From NCBI RefSeq assembly GCF_003095395.1, contig NZ_QEIJ01000002.1, positions 124,001 to 188,000 on the forward strand: a stretch of DNA of 64,000 nt, in the 5' to 3' direction. Position numbers and translations under genes: made by a program. This DNA comes from Microbacterium sp. Gd 4-13. GTDB lineage: Bacteria; Actinomycetota; Actinomycetes; Actinomycetales; Microbacteriaceae. Positions 54,906-62,514 of this stretch are shown one piece after another (positions within the stretch are counted from its first letter, which is position 1; each line of letters opens with the position of its first letter). Under the pieces are notes generated by a model. That model made no database searches. It was not told where the DNA came from and saw nothing but the letters and a program-made list of their open reading frames with translations.

Positions 54906-55589
54906 TCAGCGCTCGCCGTTCGGGACGAGCAGCAAGGCTCGCAGCTCGTCGATCGTCTCGACGGCCGCCTGCGCCCCCTCCGACTCGTGGGGCCAGCTGA
55001 ACCCCCAGCGCACGAAGATCACGGGCACCCCGTTCTCGAGACCGCCCTCGACGTCGTGGTGCCGGTCACCGATGAGCACGGGGCGATCGGTGTCGACACC
55101 GGCGACCTCGAGACGACGGAGCGCCTCGGCGACGATGTCCGACTTGGCGCTCAGCGTGCGTTCGTCGAGGCTCGCGCCCACCATTGCGGTGAACGCGGGC
55201 GAGAGGTCGAAGTGCTCCATGAGGGCCGTCACCTGAACTTCGGGCTTGGAGCTCGCCGTGGCCTGGGGAATGCCCGCCGCGGCGATGTCGTGGATGAGCT
55301 CGCCGACACCCGCGAAGAGCGTCGCACTAGAGGTGTAGCCCTCGGCCTTGTTCAGCGAGCGGTAGTAGGTCACGGCCTCGGTGGACTGCTCGGGCGTCAT
55401 GCCCACGTTCACCTGGAATGACTCGAACATGGGCGGACCGATCCAATGCGACAGCTCGTCACGAGTGGGCGGGCGCCGGTCGAAGTGGGTCAGGGTGGCG
55501 GTCAACCGTCGGAGGATGCCCTCGGACGCATCCACGATGGTGCCGTCGACATCCCAGAGGATGCACGAGAAGGGGGAGCGTTCGGGCAT
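54906..55589 (-). CDS. HAD-family hydrolase (phosphoglycolate phosphatase-like)
   Basis: A 227-residue HAD phosphatase. The nucleophile motif is WDVDGTIVD near residue 12, motif II-type TASSK near the middle, and the C-terminal GDRHHDVEGGLENGVP carries the metal-binding Asp. A helical cap of the Gph/PGMB type lies between. It dephosphorylates a small phosphate ester, possibly phosphoglycolate or a sugar phosphate. The ATG at 55589 is preferred; GTG at 55598 is in frame but lacks a ribosome site. Confidence 0.88.
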   Translation of the reverse strand: MPERSPFSCILWDVDGTIVDASEGILRRLTATLTHFDRRPPTRDELSHWIGPPMFESFQVNVGMTPEQSTEAVTYYRSLNKAEGYTSSATLFAGVGELIHDIAAAGIPQATASSKPEVQVTALMEHFDLSPAFTAMVGASLDERTLSAKSDIVAEALRRLEVAGVDTDRPVLIGDRHHDVEGGLENGVPVIFVRWGFSWPHESEGAQAAVETIDELRALLLVPNGER

Positions 55590-55616
55590 GACTCCCACGC
55601 TACCGGCCGCCGGAGG

Positions 55617-56312
55617 TCAGAAGAGGCGGGGGGCTCCGGAGTCGATGCCCTTCATCTCGTCGTAGTCGAGAGTGACGCAGCGGATGCCGCGATCGGCGGC
55701 GAGCACGCGGGCCTGAGGCTTGATCTCCTGGGCGGCGAAGACGCCGGTCACCGGGGCGAGTCCAGGGTCGCGGCCGAGGAGCTCGAGGTAGCGCGTCAGC
55801 TGCTCGACGCCGTCGATGTCGCCGCGTCGCTTGACCTCGACCGCGACGGTGCCTCCCGCCGCATCGCGCAGGAGCAGGTCGACCGGGCCGATCGCCGTGG
55901 GATACTCGCGGCGCACCAGGCTCAGGCCGTCGCCCATGATCGAGACCTGCTCTGACAGCAGGCGCTGCAGATCGGCCTCGACACCGTCTTTGATGAGTCC
56001 CGGATCGATGCCGAGCTCGTGATTCGAGTCATGGAGCACCTCGTGGATGCGAACGATCAGGGCGTCGCCCGATTTCGCGTGCGTGACCCGCCACTGCTGC
56101 ACGACGCCGTCCTCGGCGGCCTCAGCATCCGGCACCTCCAGCGTGAGGGTGCACGGCGGGCTCATCCAGTTCAGCGGCTTGTACGAGCCGCCGTCGGAGT
56201 GCACCAGAAGGCTCCCGTCGCCCTTGTGGACGAGCAGACGGGTGGCCAGGGGCAGATGCGCGTTGAGGCGGCCGGAGTAGTCGACCGAGCAGCGGGCGAT
56301 GACGAGACGCAC
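55617..56312 (-). CDS. nucS: Mismatch-specific endonuclease NucS/EndoMS
   Basis: A 231-residue endonuclease of the actinobacterial non-canonical mismatch repair system. The N-terminal DNA-binding part contains [15 protein letters not shown] and [14 protein letters not shown]. The C-terminal PD-(D/E)XK nuclease domain has the catalytic region VDLLLRD and VAVEVKRRG (E and K active-site residues). It cuts both strands at mismatches and depends on the clamp in relatives. The GTG at 56312 has TATTCT exactly six bases upstream, so probably leaderless. A partial duplicate of its VHSDGGSYK segment lies 246 bases upstream. Confidence 0.93.
   Translation of the reverse strand: MRLVIARCSVDYSGRLNAHLPLATRLLVHKGDGSLLVHSDGGSYKPLNWMSPPCTLTLEVPDAEAAEDGVVQQWRVTHAKSGDALIVRIHEVLHDSNHELGIDPGLIKDGVEADLQRLLSEQVSIMGDGLSLVRREYPTAIGPVDLLLRDAAGGTVAVEVKRRGDIDGVEQLTRYLELLGRDPGLAPVTGVFAAQEIKPQARVLAADRGIRCVTLDYDEMKGIDSGAPRLF
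56169..56205. repeat. Direct repeat copy 1 (inside nucS)
   Basis: A 37-base segment encoding (minus strand) [12 protein letters not shown]. It matches the copy at 56415-56451 with two differences. Confidence 0.7.
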
Positions 56313-56414
56313 GTACCCAGAATATGGGGCCGGGTGAACGTCAGACTGCCATGAGGCCGCGGATGAGCAGCTCCACGGCGTCCCGAGACTCGGACTCCCA
56401 GTGCTCCTCATCCC

Positions 56415-56451
56415 GTTCAGCATCTTGTACGAGCCGCCGTCGGAGTGCACC
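56415..56451. repeat. Direct repeat copy 2 (upstream of nucS)
   Basis: A 35-of-37-base match to the nucS segment at 56169-56205, in a non-coding gap. In the minus-strand frame it still reads [12 protein letters not shown], so it is a recent or conserved fragment of nucS. Confidence 0.7.
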
Positions 56452-56489
56452 GGCCGGGCGGGCGAGGCGGGGGGTGTTCGCCACACTTT

Positions 56490-56529
56490 CCGGCGAATGC
56501 CCCCACCAATTGATGGGGTCCTTCGCCGG
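56490..56529 (-). terminator. Terminator-like stem after the MFS gene
   Basis: CCGGCGAA (56490-56497) pairs with TTCGCCGG (56522-56529), with CCCCA/TGGGG inside, seven bases after the MFS stop. No U-run. Confidence 0.55.
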
Positions 56530-56535
56530 AATGTG

Positions 56536-57774
56536 TCACATTTTGTGCTCGGGGAGGGGCTCGCGAGCTGTCGGGACGAGCGGGCGCGCGGCGCCCGAGA
56601 AGAGTCCGGATGCCACGATCAGCCCGACGACGATGAACAGCGTCTCGAGCAGACCGATGTGCTCGCTGATGAAGCCGAGGACCGGCGGACCGCAGAGGAA
56701 AGCGACGTAGCCGATGGTCGCGGCCGCGCTCACACGTGCGGCGGCGTGGGCGGGGTCGTCGGCGGCGGCCGACATTCCGAGAGGGAAGCCGAGCGAGGCC
56801 CCCGCGCCCCACAGCGCCGCACCGACGAACACGAGCGGCAGAGTGGGCGCGAGGATGAACAGCAGCAGGCCGGCGGCAGCGGTGAGGGCGAGGACGCGGA
56901 GCACCGTCACCCGACCGAATCGATCGACGAGCGGTCCGCCGAAGACGCGGAACACGGTCATCGCGATCGAGAAGACGGCGAGGCCGGCGGCGCCGAGCGC
57001 CTGATCGGCGTCGTGGCCGTCGACGAGGGCAAGGGGCAGCCAGTCGTTCGCACCGCCCTCGGCGAAGGCCATACCGAGCATGACCACGCCCAGCGCGTAG
57101 GTGCGCGGCTCGCGCCACGCCGACATCGCGGTGTGGAGGCGGTCGCGCCAGCCCTGCGGCGCGCTCGTCGCCTGCTCGTCGCCGGTGATCTCGCGCGCAG
57201 GCACGTTCGCGACGCTGAGGACGGCGATCACGACGATGAGAACGGCGATGATGCTCGCGTGGACGACGACCGCGAGGTCCATCGCCACCGCGGCGACGCC
57301 GAGCCCGGCCCCGATCACAGTGCCGAAACTGAAGAACGCGTGGAAGAGGGGAAGGATCGTCTTCCCGGTCTGCTTCTCGATGGCCGCGCCCTCGACGTTC
57401 ATCATGACGTCGACCGATCCGTTGCCGAACCCGAACAGGGCGAGCCCGAGGAGCACGACGGAGTACGAGTGCACGAGGTCGGTGCCGACGCCGATGACCG
57501 TGACGCCGACCGCGACGAGCAGCAGCCCTCCCAGCATCCCTCTCTTCGCGCCCAGCCGCGCCAGCACGATGGGCGCGACCGAGAGGCCGAGGATCGAGGC
57601 GACGCCCATTCCCAACAGCAGCAGGCCGATCTGGATGTTGTCGACGCCGAGCGATTGCTTGATGGCGGGAACGCGGGATGCCCAGGTCGCGATGCTGAGC
57701 CCGCTCGCCAGGAAGATCGCGAAGATCGCGGTACGCCAGCGCACGATCTGCGATCGCGAGAGGTCGGTGTCCAT
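56536..57774 (-). CDS. MFS transporter
   Basis: A 412-residue major facilitator protein with about 12 helices. The N-terminal half holds [25 protein letters not shown], a substrate-pathway pattern common in fucose/sugar-type and YbjJ-like MFS proteins, and the cytosolic loop LARLGAKRG. The motif-A-type DRFGRV recurs in the second half. Substrate unknown. The ATG at 57774 has TACGCT (57786-57781) exactly six bases upstream. Divergent from a LacI regulator across a shared palindrome, so it is probably regulated by it. Confidence 0.9.
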   Translation of the reverse strand: MDTDLSRSQIVRWRTAIFAIFLASGLSIATWASRVPAIKQSLGVDNIQIGLLLLGMGVASILGLSVAPIVLARLGAKRGMLGGLLLVAVGVTVIGVGTDLVHSYSVVLLGLALFGFGNGSVDVMMNVEGAAIEKQTGKTILPLFHAFFSFGTVIGAGLGVAAVAMDLAVVVHASIIAVLIVVIAVLSVANVPAREITGDEQATSAPQGWRDRLHTAMSAWREPRTYALGVVMLGMAFAEGGANDWLPLALVDGHDADQALGAAGLAVFSIAMTVFRVFGGPLVDRFGRVTVLRVLALTAAAGLLLFILAPTLPLVFVGAALWGAGASLGFPLGMSAAADDPAHAAARVSAAATIGYVAFLCGPPVLGFISEHIGLLETLFIVVGLIVASGLFSGAARPLVPTAREPLPEHKM

Positions 57775-57787
57775 GTCTGGAGCGTAC

Positions 57788-57799
57788 CGAATCGATTCG
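57788..57799. promoter_or_regulatory. LacI-type operator between the MFS and LacI genes
   Basis: CGAATCGATTCG, a perfect 12-bp palindrome with a central CG. It lies directly upstream of the MFS -10 box and at the -35 position of the LacI promoter, so binding could repress both. Confidence 0.6.
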
Positions 57800-57819
57800 A
57801 TGATTGTCACGCGCGCGAG

Positions 57820-57825
57820 TACGAT
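57820..57825 (+). promoter_or_regulatory. -10 box of a probably leaderless LacI gene
   Basis: TACGAT, exactly six bases before the ATG at 57832. Confidence 0.55.
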
Positions 57826-57831
57826 CGGGGG

Positions 57832-58899
57832 ATGCGCGCGCGCCGAGCCACCATCGCCGACGTCGCCCGTACCGCGGGCGTCTCGCCATCGACGGCGTCG
57901 GTGGTCTTCAGCGGGCGGACCCCGGTGTCGGACGCCACCCGCCAGCGGGTGCTCACCGCCGCCGCCGAACTCGGGTACACGGGTCCAGACCCGCGGGCGG
58001 CGTCTCTGCGGCGCGGCCGGTCGGGCATCGTGGGCGTGGTCTTCGACTCCCCGCTCAGCTCGGCGTTCCTCGATCCGGTGACGACGCAGGTCATGGACGG
58101 GCTCACCGAGGGCGTCGCCGAGTTGGGTGCCGGGGTGCTGCTCCTGCGCGACAACTCCCAGGATCCGGATCTCGCCGACGCGCAGCCGACTCTCATGACC
58201 GCGCCCATCGACGCGGCCGTACTCATCGGGTGCAGCACGGTGATGCGCGAGTCGCTCGACGTGATGCGCGCGCGCAACATCCCCGTCGTGGTGATCGAGG
58301 GCGACGCCGGCGAGGGCGTGCCCCAGATCCGTCTCGACAACCGCGAGGCCCAGCGGCAGGCGGCCAGCCACCTCGCATCTCTCGGGCACCGTCGCGTGGC
58401 GATCGTGACGCTGCCGAGCGGTCTCGAGCGTCCCGGGCGATGGATGAGGCCGGCCGAGGAGGCGCGGATCAGCGTCGACGTCACCCGCGATCGGCTGTTC
58501 GGAGCCCGCGACGTCTACCCCGAGGCCCCCGCCTACGCCGCGGCGGCGAGCTCGATCGACGAGGGCTTCGCGGCGGGCCGGGCGATCTTCGCCGCACGCA
58601 CGTATCCGACAGCGGTCATCGCGCAGAGCGATCTCCTCGCGGCAGGCGTGATCCGTGCCGCCGAGGAGGCGGGGCTCCGCGTTCCCGATGACGTGAGCGT
58701 CACCGGGTTCGACGGCGTGGTCGTCGACGGCCTCGCCCCCTACGCGCTGACGACCCTGATCCAGCCCTCGACCGAGAAGGGGCGGGCGGCCGGCGATGCT
58801 GTCGCGGCGATGCTCGAGGGACGGGATGCTGCGTCGCTGCGGTTCACGTGCGTGTTCCGCGAGGGCAATACGACCGCGCCCGTCGCGCGAGAGGCCTGA
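57832..58899 (+). CDS. LacI family transcriptional regulator
   Basis: A 355-residue repressor. The N-terminal helix-turn-helix and hinge read TIADVARTAGVSPSTASVVFSG (about 7-28), followed by the periplasmic-binding-protein-like sensor domain (GIVGVVFDSPLSS; DDVSVTGFDG). The effector is unknown; sugar binding is typical. The ATG at 57832 is six bases after TACGAT. It is divergent from the MFS gene and shares the 57788-57799 palindrome, so autoregulation together with control of the transporter is likely. Confidence 0.93.
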   Translation: MRARRATIADVARTAGVSPSTASVVFSGRTPVSDATRQRVLTAAAELGYTGPDPRAASLRRGRSGIVGVVFDSPLSSAFLDPVTTQVMDGLTEGVAELGAGVLLLRDNSQDPDLADAQPTLMTAPIDAAVLIGCSTVMRESLDVMRARNIPVVVIEGDAGEGVPQIRLDNREAQRQAASHLASLGHRRVAIVTLPSGLERPGRWMRPAEEARISVDVTRDRLFGARDVYPEAPAYAAAASSIDEGFAAGRAIFAARTYPTAVIAQSDLLAAGVIRAAEEAGLRVPDDVSVTGFDGVVVDGLAPYALTTLIQPSTEKGRAAGDAVAAMLEGRDAASLRFTCVFREGNTTAPVAREA

Positions 58900-58938
58900 T
58901 CGGCTCGGTGGCTGAACGCCGGGCGCGGATGCGCCCGG

Positions 58939-58944
58939 TAGAAT
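58939..58944 (+). promoter_or_regulatory. -10 box of the mnh operon
   Basis: TAGAAT, 55 bases before the mnhA ATG at 59000, giving a leader of about 48 bases with a GAGGAGG ribosome site. Confidence 0.5.
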
Positions 58945-58999
58945 GGGTCAGACACCCCGAGCGCCCGGGCAGCCGCCCGTCGACCCCCGAGGAGGCCGC

Positions 59000-61939
59000 A
59001 TGTTGGTACTCCTCGCCGCGTTCGCGGTCGCGCCGCTTCTGCTCCCGTTGCTCGTGAAGAGGCTGGGCGCACGGGCTTTCTACGTCGCCGCTCTTCTGCC
59101 CGCCGCCGCATTCGTGCAGGCAGCGGTCGCGACCCCCGCCGTGCTCGACGGCGACATTCCTTTCGAGGCATACGAGTGGATCCCGTCGCTCGGCATCTCG
59201 CTGTCGATGCGGATGGACACCCTCGGATGGGTGATGGCGCTCGTCGTGAGCGGCGTCGGTGCGCTCGTGATGATCTACTGCCGCTGGTACTTCCGCGGCA
59301 AGGACGAGGGGCTCGGACAGTTCTCCGCCGTCCTCCTCGCCTTCGCGGGCGCGATGTACGGCCTCGTGCTGACGGACGACCTCGTGGTGCTCGTGATGTT
59401 CTGGGAGGTCACCAGCATCCTGTCGTACCTGCTCATCGGGTACTACCACCGGCGCGGAGCGAGCCGTCGTGCCGCGCTGCAGGCGCTGCTGGTGACGACC
59501 CTCGGCGGCCTCGTCATGCTCATCGGCGTGGTGCTGCTGGTCGTCGACACCGGCACGTCGAGCATCTCCTCGATCCTCGCCCTCGCACCGACCGGTCCGA
59601 TCGTCGACGCCGCTCTGGTGCTGCTGCTGGTCGGAGCGCTCAGCAAGTCGGCCATCTTCCCGTTCCACTTCTGGCTTCCCGGAGCCATGGCCGCGCCGAC
59701 ACCGGTCAGCGCCTACCTGCACGCGGCCGCGATGGTGAAGGCGGGCATCTATTTGATCGCGCGTCTGGCGCCGGTCTTCGCGTTCGCCCCGAGCTGGCGC
59801 CCGATCGTGCTCGCGCTGGGCATCTTCACGATGCTGCTCGGTGGGCTCCAAGCGCTGCGCGAGACCGACCTGAAGCGCATCCTGGCGTTCGGAACCGTCT
59901 CGCAGCTCGGTTTCCTCACCGTCGTGCTCGGCTACGGCACGCAGGAGGCCGCCCTGGCCGGGCTCGCGCTGCTGCTCGCTCACGCCCTCTTCAAATCGTG
60001 CCTGTTCCTCGTCGTCGGCGTCATCGACCGCCAGCTCTCCACTCGAGACATCCGGGAGCTCAGCGGCGTCGCGCGCCAAGCGCCCGTGCTCACGGTCGTC
60101 GCGACGATCGCCATCGCCTCGATGGCCGGCATCATCCCCACGCTCGGCTTCGTGGCCAAGGAGAGCGCGCTCGCCGCGTTCGTCGAAGAGGCCCTCCACG
60201 GCGAGACCTGGGGTCTCGTCGCCCTGATCGGCGTTTCGCTCGGCTCGATACTGACCGCCGCCTACGGAGCCCGGTTCGTCTGGGGCGCATTCGGCACCAA
60301 GAAAGACGATGAGGGCCGCGTGGTTGAGCGCACCGAGTGGCCCGATCCGCCGATCGGCTTCCTCGCATCGCCGGTCGTGTTGTCGCTCATCACACTCGCC
60401 GGCGGGTTCGGGGCACCGCTGCTCGACCTCGTGCTCCAGCCCTATGCGCAGACGGCGGCCGCCGCGAGCCCCGGACTGCCCGAACCCGAGAGCACCCCCT
60501 ACCTGGCGCTCTGGCACGGACTCGAGCCCGCGCTCTTCATCTCGCTCGGCACGCTCGTCGTCGGTCTGTTCGTCTTCTGGATCACCCGCCGTGCCACCCC
60601 CGCCACCGCGCGCCGCGTGCTCCCGTTCACCGCGGTCGACGTGTACAACGCGGTGCTGCGGTTCATCGCCCGCGCCTCGGTGTTCACCACGAGCCTCACC
60701 CAGCGCGGTTCGCTGCCCGTCTACGTGGGCATGATCTTCCTCGTCTTCGTCGTGGCCGAGGGCACCGTGCTGCTGTCGAGCCCCGGCTGGCAGGCCCAGC
60801 TCGACGCGTGGCACACGCCCTCGCAGCTGGCGGTGGCCCCCGTCATGATCGCCGCGGGCGTGCTCGCGGTGAACGCCCGCAAGCGCTACAGCGGTGTCGT
60901 ACTCGTCTCAGTGACCGGTCTCGGCATGGTCGTGCTCTTCGCCACGAGCGGGGCCCCCGACCTCGCCCTCACGCAGATCCTCGTCGAGACGGTCACCCTG
61001 ATCGCCTTCGCCCTGGTGCTGCGTCGCATCCCCGCTCGGATGGGCGACCACAACGCGTCGGTCTGGCCGCTCGCCCGCGCCGTGCTCGCGATCGGCGCCG
61101 GCGCGACCATGGCGCTCGTCGCGATCGTGGCGACCGGCGCCCGACAGGCGCGACCCATCTCCGACAGCTTCCCGATGCTGGCCTACGAGATCGGCCACGG
61201 GCGCAACGTCGTGAACGTCGCCCTCGTCGACCTGCGCGGATGGGACACGATGGGCGAGCTGTCGGTGCTCGTGCTGGCGGCCACCGGTGTCGCATCGCTC
61301 GTCTTCGTCACGCACCGCTCCGACACCCTCTCGAAGCTGACGACGCGGCTCCCGCGGCTCACCAAGCGCGGACGCGGAGCGCTCGTCGAGACCGCTGAGG
61401 GCGTGCGCGCGCGCACCGATGACACGAGCAACCGTCCGCAGGCCTGGCTGTTCGCCGGTCAGCGGGTGCGGCCCGAGAATCGCTCGATCATCCTCGAGGT
61501 CATCGTGCGGGTGCTCTTCCACTCGATCATCGTCGTCTCGCTGTATCTCCTCTTCGCCGGTCACAACCTCCCCGGCGGCGGTTTCGCGGGCGGCCTCGTC
61601 GCGGGCATGGCGCTCGTCATGCGCTATGTCGCGGGTGGTCGCTACGAGCTGGGGGCCGCGGCTCCCGCCGACCCGGGCCGCCTGCTCGGCGTCGGGATGG
61701 CGCTGGCGGTCGGCTGCGCGATCGTGCCGCTGCTGTTCGGTGCGGCGCCCCTGACCAGCACGTTCTGGGAGTTCGAGATCCCCGTCCTCGGCCACGTGGA
61801 GTTCGTCACCTCGACGATCTTCGACGTCGGCGTCTACCTCGTCGTCATCGGGCTCGTGCTCGACGTGCTGCGCAGCCTCGGCGCCGAGGTCGACCGCCAG
61901 ACGCAGGAGCTGCGCGCCCAGGGGGCGAGTGCCCGATGA
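59000..61939 (+). CDS. mnhA: Na+/H+ antiporter subunit A (MnhA, fused with an MnhB-like domain)
   Basis: A 979-residue membrane protein, the largest subunit of the Mrp multi-subunit cation/proton antiporter related to complex I NuoL. The proton-channel part has the conserved Lys in LLVGALSKSAIFPFHFWLPGAMAAPTPVSAYLHAAAMVKAG (given by its ends: L630s region of the gene, Lys after ALS) and EVTSILSYLLIGYY. The C-terminal region (about 830-960) contains FHSIIVVSLYLLFAGHNLPGGGFAGGL, typical of MnhB, so A and B are fused. The ATG at 59000 has GAGGAGG upstream. Its stop overlaps mnhC (ATGA). Confidence 0.94.
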   Translation: MLVLLAAFAVAPLLLPLLVKRLGARAFYVAALLPAAAFVQAAVATPAVLDGDIPFEAYEWIPSLGISLSMRMDTLGWVMALVVSGVGALVMIYCRWYFRGKDEGLGQFSAVLLAFAGAMYGLVLTDDLVVLVMFWEVTSILSYLLIGYYHRRGASRRAALQALLVTTLGGLVMLIGVVLLVVDTGTSSISSILALAPTGPIVDAALVLLLVGALSKSAIFPFHFWLPGAMAAPTPVSAYLHAAAMVKAGIYLIARLAPVFAFAPSWRPIVLALGIFTMLLGGLQALRETDLKRILAFGTVSQLGFLTVVLGYGTQEAALAGLALLLAHALFKSCLFLVVGVIDRQLSTRDIRELSGVARQAPVLTVVATIAIASMAGIIPTLGFVAKESALAAFVEEALHGETWGLVALIGVSLGSILTAAYGARFVWGAFGTKKDDEGRVVERTEWPDPPIGFLASPVVLSLITLAGGFGAPLLDLVLQPYAQTAAAASPGLPEPESTPYLALWHGLEPALFISLGTLVVGLFVFWITRRATPATARRVLPFTAVDVYNAVLRFIARASVFTTSLTQRGSLPVYVGMIFLVFVVAEGTVLLSSPGWQAQLDAWHTPSQLAVAPVMIAAGVLAVNARKRYSGVVLVSVTGLGMVVLFATSGAPDLALTQILVETVTLIAFALVLRRIPARMGDHNASVWPLARAVLAIGAGATMALVAIVATGARQARPISDSFPMLAYEIGHGRNVVNVALVDLRGWDTMGELSVLVLAATGVASLVFVTHRSDTLSKLTTRLPRLTKRGRGALVETAEGVRARTDDTSNRPQAWLFAGQRVRPENRSIILEVIVRVLFHSIIVVSLYLLFAGHNLPGGGFAGGLVAGMALVMRYVAGGRYELGAAAPADPGRLLGVGMALAVGCAIVPLLFGAAPLTSTFWEFEIPVLGHVEFVTSTIFDVGVYLVVIGLVLDVLRSLGAEVDRQTQELRAQGASAR

Positions 61940-62514
61940 ACGTCTCGCTCGTCCTCATCATCATCATGGCGGTGCTCTTCGCCTGCGGTGTCTACGCGAT
62001 GCTCGAGCGCAGCCTCACCCGCGTGCTCATCGGTTTCCTCCTCCTCGGCAACGCTGCGAACCTGATGCTGCTCATCGTGATGGGCGACCCGGGGGTGGCT
62101 CCGTTCTACCCCGACTCGTCGACCCCCGAGGGATACTCCGACCCCCTGCCGCAGGCGCTGATGCTGACGGCGATCGTGATCACCTTCGCCGTCTCCGCCT
62201 TCCTGCTGGCCCTGATCTACCGGTCGTGGCAGCTCGGTCAGGCCGACACGGTGGAAGACGACGCCGAAGACGTGGCCATGCGCGCACGCACCTCGCAGGA
62301 CGAGGAGGCGATGGACGTCGAGGTCGACGAGGAAGACGACGACGCAACGACCGACTTCGTGGGGGTCGAGAGCTCTCCACTGCGCCTGCTCGGCAACCGC
62401 GACTACACCGACCTGCGCGACGATGCGCCGTCCGACCGCCCCGCAGCATCCGAACGGCCGGCCCGGACCGACAGACCCGACAACCGAGATGACGAGAGCG
62501 AGGAAGACCGATGA
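61936..62514 (+). CDS. mnhC: Na+/H+ antiporter subunit C (MnhC) with acidic tail
   Basis: A 192-residue NuoK-like subunit with three helices in the first 115 residues (ACGVYAMLERSLTRVLIGFLL; PQALMLTAIVITFAVSAFLLAL). It continues into a long cytosolic tail rich in Asp, Glu and Arg (about 116-192), well beyond the usual ~115 residues. Start overlaps mnhA, stop overlaps mnhD (both ATGA), so the operon is tightly coupled. The tail is likely a lineage-specific extension. Confidence 0.93.
   Translation: MNVSLVLIIIMAVLFACGVYAMLERSLTRVLIGFLLLGNAANLMLLIVMGDPGVAPFYPDSSTPEGYSDPLPQALMLTAIVITFAVSAFLLALIYRSWQLGQADTVEDDAEDVAMRARTSQDEEAMDVEVDEEDDDATTDFVGVESSPLRLLGNRDYTDLRDDAPSDRPAASERPARTDRPDNRDDESEEDR

Noticed and set aside
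56401..57831. A long N-terminal extension of the LacI regulator upstream of 57832
   Set aside because: The open frame is antisense to the MFS gene and passes through its promoter; the helix-turn-helix begins a few residues after the ATG at 57832, which also has a leaderless promoter.
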